64,000 bases of DNA from Selaginella moellendorffii (taxonomy: Eukaryota; Streptophyta; Lycopodiopsida; Selaginellales; Selaginellaceae), in NCBI RefSeq assembly GCF_000143415.4, contig NW_003314269.1, positions 2,320,118 to 2,384,117 on the forward strand. Direction: 5' to 3'. Shown one piece after another: positions 44,701 to 54,195 of this stretch. The notes under the pieces are model-generated. The model was given only the letters and a program-made list of their open reading frames with translations. It had not been told where the DNA came from and made no database searches. Within the stretch, counting starts at the first letter, position 1. Every line of letters starts with the position of its first letter. The translations under genes were made by a program, and so were the position numbers.

Positions 44701-45141
44701 AGCTCGAGAATGGAGCGCAAATCCTCTCTCCAGTGACGTTATCTTGATCAAAGCTCCTCCAGCATCTCGGCCGCCTTGCTCGATCGCTGCCATGGAGACG
44801 CAAGCCTTGATAGCAGCAAGGAAGGTGAGGGAGTTTGGCTGGCAATCCATTCGAGAGAAGCAGCCGAGCGCTGCCTGGCCTCCTCCAGGGGAGTTTTGCG
44901 CGTAGCCGAGGATGAGGGCGTTCCAGGAGACGACGTCGCGCCGCGGCATTGCGTCGAAGGCCTGGCGCGCCTCGGCCATGGATCCACACTTTGAATACAT
45001 GCTCACCAGGGTGTTCGAGACTTGGATGCTCTCCCTGGCGTCGCTGCATTGGGCGATCTGGGCGTGGAGGATCCTCCCCTTGCGCAGGTCCCTGGATTTG
45101 CCACACTCTTTGAGCTGAGCGACCAAAACCCTTGTGCTCAT
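41698..45141 (-). CDS. Large pentatricopeptide repeat protein, 1147 residues
   Basis: Single exon; the ATG at 45141 (MSTRVLVAQLKECG) is the first in the frame, the upstream codons opening only at a TTG. The PPR units are unusually long, because each is separated by an insertion containing Lys/Glu-rich linkers such as KEDGKLVGGRIVKLKSLETG between GLKACxxLAAKE and GxxxHxxAxxSG blocks. The pattern repeats about eight times, as if a P-L-S module had been amplified by unequal exchange. The E-motif-like end is NGVTWMTVLAACGKWKN to ATYVSMANIYHDLIDL. No DYW. Probably organellar. The stop overlaps the opening of the next PPR frame by about 12 bases. Confidence 0.92.
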   Translation of the reverse strand: MSTRVLVAQLKECGKSRDLRKGRILHAQIAQCSDARESIQVSNTLVSMYSKCGSMAEARQAFDAMPRRDVVSWNALILGYAQNSPGGGQAALGCFSRMDCQPNSLTFLAAIKACVSMAAIEQGGRDAGGALIKITSLERGFALHSRAAIAGCDFEVMVANSLVDMYAKCGSLMDARRVFDTMPEHTVVSWTVLVLGYVDNGEAEIALELFACIPDACGPIGARALVAGLKACSSLAAREEGKLQEEQGGGGGGGRVLKVETLKKAVALHSQAVECGCEMEGFVASSLVDLYSRCGDLEEARKILDRMSYDCVVSATALMLGYAEHGQGEKALELFARMGSRDSRAFLAALKACICLATKEDGKLVGGRIVKLKSLETGMDIHLEAVRSGHNADDIFVASSLVDMYAKCGSMIDARGVFDRMASHSVVSWTALVLGYAENEEGALALELLPRVESPNALTFVAGLKACAALGAKEDGDLIEGKLVKLLSLEKVMALELECGGLTSDIFVANTLLDVYAKCGSTLDARRVFDRMEFHTTVSWTALVMGYAENGEHELALELFSCMRSSIAPSALSFVAAMSACSGLAAKEEATKDDEQSFKLKSLERARNIYCEAVESGFQEDIFVANSAVDLLAKCGSLVDARRTFERIRRRNTVSWNALMLGYSENGEGEKCLNLFSRMEKEGQAPDARTFFAALKGCVVLASKEDENQAEKKKLSLETGMAIHLQAEKSGCCDSDVFVASTLVEMYAKCGSLVDARKVFDKIPGLNLSAWTALIQGYAEGGEELAGLEIFASLQSRKGYVASVPAFVAAIKACTGLAAKEKVGAAKIDGRTVKVESLRSGMAIHSQVERSDHSSNTMVANTLIDMYARCGSLVDARRVFDRAMIHSDSSWNTLILGYAENAEAELALELFSCMGSGSGGSPRPNSRTLVAALKACSAVASLGIARSIHSELLRRGIDRNVVLESSLVDVYGKCGSMAAAQREFDTIARVKRDLVTWNAILAGYARQGDAASVLGLFPRFREEGLRPDEITLASVLTACSRAGLVDKGREIFESMSSSCGVAPSLEHYHCMVDLLGRANRLEEAMAVVESMPFEANGVTWMTVLAACGKWKNAVVGKVAFDSLLELGQGDAATYVSMANIYHDLIDL

Positions 45142-45549
45142 GCAACCTAGGCCAAGAGCCCTAAATGAATACCATCCGTTGGATGGTCCTATATCCAATG
45201 GCTAACATTTGATTAAGCCGAATATTCTCGCTCTGGGAAGGCTTTCTTCGAACTGGTGTGAGAAGCACCAGCTTGTCTCCGTGAGAGATGGTCGAGCTGA
45301 GCGATTTGAAGGACAACTGTTTGAGCCAAGGCGATGACAGTGAGGCGGATGAAGAGTATGGTTTCGATGACGAGATCATCACATTCACTCGTTCGAGACC
45401 CGAATCCTAAACTGTCCGGATCCTAAGCTGTCCGCCTGTTTGTCACTTCCCTTGCTCGGACGATCGACCAAACGAAAGTCGTGGTTGACAACCTGCTGAT
45501 TAGAGCACCAGCTCACACACCGTGTTGTCGCCTGATCAATCACGTACCT
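45142..45549. other. Spacer between PPR gene and branching enzyme
   Basis: About 400 bases without a recognised gene; short frames only. Confidence 0.4.
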
Positions 45550-48500
45550 TTAGTCTTGTGAGAAGTCAGGGATGTCGTCCATAAAATTGAATGGAAGCTC
45601 CTTTTGTGCGGCGGACTGGGATATAAGCTGCAAGACGCTTGCCGCTGGCTGGCTTACATCCTCGTTCTCTTCCTCTGATTGGACGGCGTCTTTCGGAACT
45701 TTGAAATAAACCTGGTGGAGGATAGGCTTTAAGCTCTTTGTGAGCGAATGAGTAAATGATTCACCTGGCATGTCCGAGCTGGTGACAGAACAAGGAAAGA
45801 GCTTGGACGATTGTTGAAGTTTGTTTCGGGCCTCCCAGGGATGCCTTCGGGACTGGTGAAATGGTCCACGTCATGACCAACCTGGCAGGGAATTGAAACA
45901 TGTAATGAAAGAAAGAAAAAAGAAAGACGAGTTTACCCGGACGCGGCCACCAAAGTCAAATGCATCACTGTCTAAAGCAATTTTGTACTTTCCGGGAAGA
46001 TCACATCCAATCTTATACCTGCAGAAAAAATGAGATCCCATACAAGTTGAATCGCCACATACCCCTCATAGGTTGTCTCCGGATGGAAGTTGAACACGAA
46101 AACTAAGTCTCCTCTTTCAAAGACAATGACCTGAAATAATTGTTGAGATTTTGATTGAATTTGGAAAGCTGCACCTTGTCTTTGTCGTGCGTACTCGAAA
46201 CAATTAGAGGTAACGTCAGAAAGTGATATTTTTCCTCCAGCGCATTCATAGCTTTGTCAAATTCGTTCATAAACTGAATGCCGCGAATCAAAACACGCAC
46301 AGCAAATGACAGTCACGGCAAACCTTGTATCGAAGATGGTCCGTGTCGACCAAATCCCACTGCCGTCGGCATTTATCATAGCTCCACTTGTTACCCTCTC
46401 TGGGAAAGTCGATCCATTCTGGATGTCCGAACTACAAAATAGCTCAAATAAATTTATTAGCCAGTCAAGCAAACTAGCGTACCTCATTTCCCATAAAATT
46501 CAAATAACCATCTCCTCCAAGAGCCATTGTAAGAAAATGGATCATCTGCAATTACTGATGTTCATATAAACGATCACTAATCACTACTCATACCTTATGA
46601 AGTGCGATCCCTCGTTCAATAATGATGGATTGCTCTTGCAAAGCGGACATTCCTGCGTACATTTCTTTGTCCATAAGCATAAAAGCTAAGGTTTTGTCTC
46701 CCACCAGAGACTGCAAACACAAGCGTAAACAAGTTTTCCAAAAGCAGCTCCCAAATTATCTACCTGGTCATGACTTTCTGCATAGGCGATAGCCTTTTCA
46801 GTGTATCTCCTGTTCAAAAGCGTTGATGCTATCTCAGCCATTGACCAATGCTCATCGGCCACTTCCTTGAGAAGCTTGATCCAGGTATCTGGAATTCCCA
46901 TGGCCAAGCGGTAATCAAATCCCACGCCTCCTTCAGAAACGGGCCTACCAAGCGTTGGCATTCCCGAGACATCTTCCGCAATTGTCGTTGCATCCGGATA
47001 AAGAGTGTGAACGAGCTCGTTGGCGAGCATAAGGTAGACAGCAGCATCCACATCGCTGGCTTCGCTGAAGTAATCTCGATATCTTCCTGAGAATGACATG
47101 TGTATCCCGTGATGATGGTACAGCATAGAAGTGACTCCATCAAAACGGAACCCGTCAAACTGGTATTCTTCCAGCCACCACCGCAAATTCGATAGCAAAA
47201 ACCTTTCGACCTCCCAGTTGTTGTAGTTGAAAAGCCGACTGTCCCAGAGCTTGTGATAGCCTCGATCCCCTGTGTGGAAATATGATTCCTGCGTTTGTTG
47301 CCCCAAGTCGAATCCGTTCAAACCATCCTTAATGTTGTTGCTTGCATGGCTGTGCACAACGTCCATCAGCACCCGTAAGCCCAGAGAGTGAGCCCTGTCG
47401 ATCAAATACTTCAACTCTTCAGGAGTTCCCGAGCGGCTGCTCACACCGAAGAAATTTGTGACATGGTAGCCAAAGGAAGCGTAGTAAGAGTGCTCCATCA
47501 CTGCCATCAGTTGAACCGTGTTGTAGTTGTTTGACTTGATCCGAGGAAGCACATTGTCTGCAAAGTCGATGTAGGACGCTACACATGGCTCCTTGGAACT
47601 CATGCCAACGTGTGCTTCGTATATGCGAGGAACGACAGGCTTGGGAGGTCGTGGATGCTCAAACTTGTACCTGATGGACAAGAAACTCATAAGACCGATT
47701 CACAGAATGAAATCAATACCTCTGATCTTCCGGTGGATTCCACAGAATTCCGTCGTAAGAAGCTCCCATTTTCCCAGCTTCCACAGTCGCATACTTTATC
47801 CACGCAGGTATACGATCGATCCACTGGCCATCCCCCCTCTGCATCCGAAATTTAACTCTGGATCCATGGGGAATTCCGGGCTTCCCATCAACATCTGGTA
47901 TGCGTACTGACCACACACCATATTTATCCTTCTCCATCGGGTGGCTCCATCCATCCCAGTTGTTAAAGTCCCCAATAAGCTGAGCCGCTCTATTGAAATG
48001 AGAAAGCATGAGTTTATAGGAAAAGAGTTTAGCCACCAAAGATTTACTTCTTACTGTGCAGGAGGAGCCCATTCCCGGTAGACTATATAACCATCCTCGT
48101 AATTAAATCCAAACTTCTGAAAGCCTAGAAGCTTAAAAAAAATAGGATCAAGCAAAGAAAAGTAGACAAAAGATGAGCTTGCTTACCCAAAGAAAACTTC
48201 TCAAGACCACCTTCATACTTCTCGATGGCTTTCTTCCTCCCCTCGTACTGAGAAAATCGGTACTTAAGATGGTCCTGGTGTGGAGCCAGCAGGGGATCGA
48301 CTCGCACAACAGGCAAATCCTCCCTTGCTACATGCTCCTCGGTCTTCACTGCCTTGATCACTGAACGGTGGAAATTCCATCGCGGATCAGCCATAATCTG
48401 CGACAAGGAACATAATCAAGAGAATTCCATCCTCGCTCGTCAAGCTCAACGTACTTTCTGACCTGACACGAGCGTCGATCGCCGGAGAGGCCCCAGGCTC

Positions 48501-48647
48501 GACCGAAGCGGCTGCTGCTGGCGCTCCTGTGACAGATCAACACGATCCAACGCTAGCACGCAATGCCGGCAATCAATCGGTCCATACCTTGGAGCTGGAG
48601 CAGGGCGAGATCGCCGGACACACGGAGGAGGCAATGGCGACCTCCAT
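45550..48647 (-). CDS. SBE: Starch branching enzyme (1,4-alpha-glucan branching enzyme), class II-like
   Basis: Makes alpha-1,6 branches in plastid starch. About fourteen exons: 48588-48647, 48463-48526, 48187-48397, 48055-48124, 47720-47989, 46764-47670, 46594-46710, 46483-46545, 46324-46432, 46175-46273, 46063-46130, 45937-46018, 45765-45881 and 45550-45711. A CBM48 module ([17 protein letters not shown]) precedes the GH13 core with [22 protein letters not shown] (nucleophile Asp), [12 protein letters not shown] (acid Glu) and YAESHDQ. The C-terminal beta domain shows [24 protein letters not shown] and [17 protein letters not shown]. The first two exons would encode a transit peptide ([12 protein letters not shown]), but my joint of exons 2 and 3 is out of frame, so the start is uncertain; a second possible ATG (MADPRWNF) lies at about 48394. 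Confidence 0.92.
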
Positions 48648-49291
48648 TCTCGCCCCAGGAATTTTCGATGTATCGACCCTAACTTCACACAAATTTGCCA
48701 CGTGGCATATTCTTAGTTAATTAGCTTTATCTAATTAAAAATCATGCTTAATTTTGCTAGAAATCTTTCTTAGACACGTGAAACTTCCATGCTTGACCCA
48801 AAGTATGTTAACCCATGTGCAGACCCAGTGTCATGGTTGTGCAAGGCATGCCAAGGCCATTGCTTTCAAGGATAAAACAATTTTGATTCTCTCAATTGTA
48901 TATTCTCCTATATAAAATTTACAAGCTTTCTAGAGTAAAGTTTTAGCCAGGACAATTTTTTCCACTCAATTGCAGGAACCACTTTAATTGTTCTAAGGCT
49001 TTCTTGGCATTAAAAAGGCAGCAAGATCTGACATGGAGAAGTGATTAAAAATAAAGAGTCACATTGAGCTATTGTCCTTGTTATAACTATTGTGTTTCTT
49101 GATCACACGATGGATTTGGAGCAAACAACAGCCTGTTCCGTGAGCTGCTGGACCCATGCAAAGACATAAATATTAATCAATAATTCGTAGAATTCTTCAA
49201 AGGTAACAAACGAAATCGATGACTTCCAACCGTGCCCTTTTTCTACATTTTAGCTTTATATGTTACATAGGCGTACAAGTTAATATATGAG
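48648..49291. other. AT-rich spacer upstream of the branching enzyme
   Basis: No gene recognised on either strand. It should contain the branching enzyme promoter and the P450 3' UTR. Confidence 0.4.
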
Positions 49292-50840
49292 TTACGAAGC
49301 TGCAAGAGTGTCAAAAGCACACTGCTCAAGTCTTGGTGATACTTGAGCGACAACAGCATCTGCAATAATATTAATATATCCAGGGCCGCTGTCCAGGGAC
49401 AACTTCCTTGTAGCTCCATCCCGAAATCTCCAGTCAAACCCATGGATCAAGTTTGAGAGCACCAACTGAACATTCCGCAACCCAAGAGGAAGCCCTGGAC
49501 AACCTCGCTTTCCTGATCCAAAGGGAAGCAACTCAAAGTCATGGCCATAGACGTTGATGTTGCTACCAACAAATCTCCCAGGCTTGAACTTGTCCGGATC
49601 GTTTGGCCAAGCCTGGGAGTCCCTTCCAATGGCGTACGTGTTGATGAGAACGGTTGCCTTTGCTGGAATCTCAAAGCCCGCAACTAGTCGAGGCTCTGGC
49701 GAGGTGTGTGGGATCATCAGCGACAGCGGGGGATGGAGACGAAATGTCTCCTTGATAACAGCGTTGACAAGCTCCAGCTTCGCCAAGTCCGACTCTTCCA
49801 CCATTCGATCTCGCCCAACCACGCTTTCAATCTCTTCTTGGAGTTTCTCCATCCACTCGGGATTGTGGAGAAGCTCGGCCATAGCCCATTCCACCACGGT
49901 TGACGATGTCTCGGAGCCACCAAGCAGTAAATCCTAGTAGAAAACACCATGCGAGAACAAAGATAGCCCGAACAAATCAAGAGTTTTCACTTACCATTAG
50001 CAAGGCTTTGAGATACTGGGTCTGTTCAGGGCCGTCCACTCGCGCCTTCGTCATCTCCACAAAGTCTGGAATTTCTCCGGGTCTTTGCTCGTTCAGAACT
50101 TTGTCCAGGAACGCATCCATCCTCTGGTGAGCTCGTCTACAACGGGCTATGCTCCAGTCGAGCCAGCCGACACTGGGGAAGTAATCTGCTATGGAGAACG
50201 CCCCGGTTGCATTCATCACCTCGTCAATCACCCCCACAAATTCCCGCGCATGGGGATCATCGGTGGAAGCCTTGGATCCAAAGTAAGTCTTGTTCATGAG
50301 GATGCGAGTCATGACATTGAAGCCCAGTGATCTCAGCTTGCCTCGCAGTGCCACTGGTTGATCCGCCTTGGAAGCCTTGGCGAGCTCGGCAGTAAGATCC
50401 CACAGCTCGTCCCGGATGATTTTGGTGAAGTAGGTGACCCTCCTGGCCGTGAAGAGCTCCATGGAGCACATCCTCCTAATGTTCTTGTGGTACTCACCCT
50501 CAGAATAAGATAAGCTCTTGGACTTGTACAGAAGAATGTCCACGGCCACTCTGGGTGGCCTGCGAGCGAATGCGGCATCGTGGGTCTTGAGGAACTCCCT
50601 GGCCATGGCAGGACTGGAAATCACAATGAGTGGCACGGATCCCAGGCGCAAGTACATGAGGGGTCCAAACTTCTTGGAGAGGTGATAGAGTGAGATCTGG
50701 GGGATCCTTCCCAGGAGATGGAAGTGGCCGATGAGAGGCAAGGCTCTGGGGCCTGGTGGGAGCTTGATGGCGCGCTTGCTCCACATCCATTGCGTGACGA
50801 AGAACACAAGAGTTAGAACGAGGACAATCGCTGGCAACAT
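49292..50840 (-). CDS. Cytochrome P450, CYP71 clan, complete, parent of the 5.5-kb pseudogene
   Basis: ER-anchored monooxygenase of unknown substrate. Two exons, 49995-50840 and 49292-49933, give 495 residues. Anchor MLPAIVLVLTLVFFVTQWMW, hinge KLPPGPRALP, I-helix GGSETSSTVVEWA, ExxR motif KETFRLHPPL, PxRF region KFKPGRFVG, and heme loop FGSGKRGCPG are all intact. The intron lies at the same place as in the P450 at 17916-19548, just before the I-helix exon (LLLGGSETSS). It starts at a real ATG. The copy at 5471-6545 derives from this gene or from a close sister. Confidence 0.94.
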
Positions 50841-51039
50841 TCTCAGTCAAACTCTTGGCTTGAGATTGAGACTCTAATCTCTTCTCGAGCGAGTGAATGA
50901 GTCTTGTGTCAAACCTTGCTGCCTTTTTAATTAGAATTCGATTAATTAATTTAATCGAGGGCGAGCAGAGACTAGTACTTGGGGTTGCTACTCATTCGGG
51001 GGAAAATTTCTATTCAATTCAAGGACTGCTCGAAATTTA

Positions 51040-51660
51040 GGTCTTGGAGGAGCGATTCGAGCGCGCGCATGAGACATCCATCAGTCTCTCACTGTTTGAA
51101 TTGACTGTTTGTTACTGCCACACCGGGTTACACATAGTTGCCAGAAAATGTGTGAAACTTAAAAAACATAACGTTTTAAACGTGTTAAAAAACGCCGTTC
51201 TAAACTCCGTTTGCACTATTTGCGAAAAGAAAAGGTTTCTTCATGCCGCAAATGCTGGAGCTGAAAGCATGTGATACAAGCAGAGCAGTAAATATTGTCA
51301 TGAGATTTACACTGGGGGAGCGGACTGAATGTGAGCACATCTTGCTGGAGTTCGGGCAAGAGGTGTGAAAACGTGCAAGGCAATGAGGGAGATCCCTTAT
51401 GAGGTTCTTAAAAAACCTTGCAACAGTTTTTTCGATTCCGAGCAAGTAGATCCAGCAGATGCCGATAATGGGCATCTGTTGCAGCAAGCCACATAGGGTT
51501 CAGGGGGGGAGGGCAGCAGAATTTATGGTGGCAAGCATGGAGAACTGGTTTTGGATCTACAGAAGCTTTTGAGGAACCAAATCAATTGAGGAGTTTAGCA
51601 TCGGTGAAGGAATGAAAGATGATTTGGAATTAGAAGACGACTAAAATGGCTTCTTTTTTC
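51040..51660 (+). mobile_element. Possible hAT-type transposase relic (BED finger region)
   Basis: Broken frames on the plus strand give CTICEKKRFLHAANAG (Cys pair of a BED-like finger), then GVRARGVKTCKAMREIPYEV, which resembles the conserved stretch after the BED finger in plant hAT-like proteins, and later ASMENWFWIYRSF. Stops interrupt all of it. AAACGTTTTAAACG-like words flank it at about 51165-51200 and 51790-51830, but no clean terminal inverted repeat or 8-base target duplication was found. Confidence 0.4.
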
Positions 51661-51936
51661 ATTTGTTTTTGTATATTATTTGGTTAGGTTTTATAAATTT
51701 AATATTAGATTAAAGTGTCTTTAGTAAATATTAGTGTTTTCTTAATCATTTTAGGCTTTAACATGTAAACGTTAGATTGTCCTGAAAAAAACGTTTTAAA
51801 CAGCGTTTAAACGTAGACACGTTGGAACGTTTGCACGTCTAGCTGCAACTAGACGTCGATCCCTTCGGAAGGGATCGATCGATTGATCTCGAGCTAGGGA
51901 TGGTGTTCTGCTAGAATCGGAGGATTTCCAGAGAGA

Positions 51937-54023
51937 ATGGCGACCAGTCGAGCCGTGGTGTCGGGTAATCTAGTGCTTGCGCGGCGGCCCAGCTGCTCGT
52001 CCAGCGGCTGTGGCGACAGGGTTGTGAGCGTGAGTGTTGGGCGAGGGAGAGGGATTCGATGCGAGGCGGCGGAGAACAAGAGCGACAATGTGGCTGTGGA
52101 GCCACAGCCACATTGATTCGCAAGATCTTTCGCAAGAATTTGATGAGGAGCGACAATTACAACCGGAGTGGATTTGGCTACAAGAAGGAGACGCTCGAGA
52201 GGCTGGACCAAGAATACAACACAAGTAAGCTTTGCTCGCCTAGAAACTTTCCTCGCAAAGAAGATCTATTCCTTGTTTTTCCACTTCGCATGAGTTCTTG
52301 CGGTCATACTCCTTTGATTTTCTTGCCTGGTTTTTCTACTTACTTCGCGAGCTTTGCTCCAACGATTTGCTGGATTGATGCTTGCTTTGGTATTCCAAAC
52401 TTCGTGAACTTTGCAAGCCATCTTTCATTTGATGCTTGGTTAAAGATGTTGTTTTTTTCTTTCTTTCAAATGCTTTCATCCTTGCTATGGCATTTCCAAC
52501 TATTGCGGTCCACTGGCTAAGAGTTTTCAATTTCTGGTCAGGTGACATGCTTAAGTCGCTCAAGGAGAACTCGTACACTTGGGGAGATAAACAGTTCCCC
52601 GATCAGCATATCTGGCTCACCAACGAAATCATTCACAATCCAACCGTGAACCAGGTATGAACTTAGAACTCCATTGTCATGCTATATAATCTTTTTCCGC
52701 TTTAGAAACTGGAGGAGATGGAAATTAAGATGATCCCTGTGGAGGACAAAGTCAAAGATTTTAGCGTGGTGAAAGAGAAAGACGTCGTTGTGTTCCCAGC
52801 ATTTGGTGCTACTGTCCAAGAGATGCAGCTCCTCGCTGAAAAAAAAGTTCAAATCGTCGACACTACATGCCCGTGGGTAGCAAAGGTATTGCATTCTCTT
52901 TTCCCTTCCTTGTTGGAGCTATGAATAAATCGAGTGTTTGTGGAAAGGTTTGGAACTCGGTGGAAAAGCACAAGAAATCGTCCTATACTTCCGTGATCCA
53001 TGGAAAATATGCTCACGAGGAGACTGTTGCGACTGCTTCATTTGCTGGGAAATATATTATCGTCAAGAACATGAAAGAGGTTTGTATAGCTTCCTTAGAT
53101 TTGTTGCATCAATCGCCAAATGATCTTAATTTTCTCTCTACAGGCTACATACGTGTGCGACTACATTCTCGGTGGAAAGTTCGATGGCTCCAATGGAACT
53201 AAGGAAGAGCTGTTGGAGGTAAATCTCTGAAAGGAAAGTCTACTCACTCACAAGCCAAGGTTTTCTTTTTTTTGTTTGTAGAAATCTAAATACGCAACCT
53301 CCAAAGGCTTTGATCCGGACGACGATCTCGTCAGGGTCGGGATTGCGAATCAGACGACGATGCTTAAAGGGGAAACAGAAGATATTGGTAAGCTTGTAGC
53401 CATTGTGTCTCGCGTGATCAAAACCTTCTTCTTGCAGGGAAGCTACTCCAAAGAACGATGATGCAAAAGTATGGAGTGGAGAACACAAACGATCACTTCA
53501 TGAGCGTCAACACAATTTGTGACGCTACTCAGGTATAAAGTTTCGTCCTGCAATTCGGATGATATCGTAAATCACTGCATAGGAGCGGCAAGATGCGATG
53601 TTCACGCTGGTGAAAGAGAAGCTCGACCTCATTATCGTCGTCGGTGGCTGGAACTCAAGCAACACGTCGCACCTCCAAGAGATGGAGAGATCAACAACAT
53701 CCCCTCTTACTGGATCGACACTGAAGAGCGGATTGGTCCCGGAAACAAAATCGCTTACAGGCTCAACGTAAGAATTTCTAGCTTTCCTCACAGCTCCTCA
53801 TGAACTTCAAAACTCTGGATTTTGCAGCATGGAGAGCTTGTTGAGAAGGAGAACTGGTTCCCAACTGGACCCGTGACAATCGGTATCACATCAGGCGCTT
53901 CCACACCCGACAAGGTATGAGTGAGAATCTCTAAACTCTGATCGCTTGAATTTCCAGTTTCCAGGTCGTGGAGAACGTTCTAAAGCAGGTATTCCAGCTG
54001 AAAAAGCAAGAAGCGCTGCTGTG
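51937..54023 (+). pseudogene. IspH: Inactivated IspH/HDR (4-hydroxy-3-methylbut-2-enyl diphosphate reductase) copy
   Basis: IspH is the last enzyme of the plastid MEP isoprenoid pathway and needs three cysteines to hold an iron-sulfur cluster. Ten exons keep normal splice sites: 51937-52224, 52542-52654, 52706-52885, 52948-53079, 53154-53218, 53282-53387, 53438-53532, 53583-53766, 53828-53914 and 53965-54023. The transit-peptide frame (MATSRAVVSGNLVLARRPS) ends in a stop at about 52114, while the mature protein continues in another frame (IFRKNLMRSDNYNR). At 52588/52589 the sequence jumps from YTWGD to KQFPDQ, an in-frame loss of about 26 codons that includes the FCWGVERA motif with the first cluster cysteine. 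DTTCPWV and NTICDATQ with the other two cysteines remain. At about 53683 one base is missing, shifting SNTSHLQE to [10 protein letters not shown]. Transcription is possible, but a working enzyme is not. Confidence 0.87.
52086..52115. repeat. 30-base perfect palindrome in the IspH copy
   Basis: Two 14-base arms, CAATGTGGCTGTGG and its exact reverse complement, are separated by AG. The palindrome lies at the point where the transit-peptide frame is lost, so it may be the result of a fold-back mutation that caused the frame break. Confidence 0.9.
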
Positions 54024-54195
54024 ATTTTCCATGGTCTTGTAACTCCAAAGCTTGCAAACGTATGGGCATTTCCCAGAGCTTTCTTATTATTTTCAAAATG
54101 AACGGGCGAGTAGCTTGCTTTTAGGGTTTATACCCTCCCCTTCAAAAGGGGAGAACTATTCGTTACTTCATCATTATCACAAAGGAAATAAATTT

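Noticed and set aside
53519-53803. Separate 94-codon frame in the IspH region
   Set aside because: It is the shifted second half of IspH exon 8, not an independent gene.
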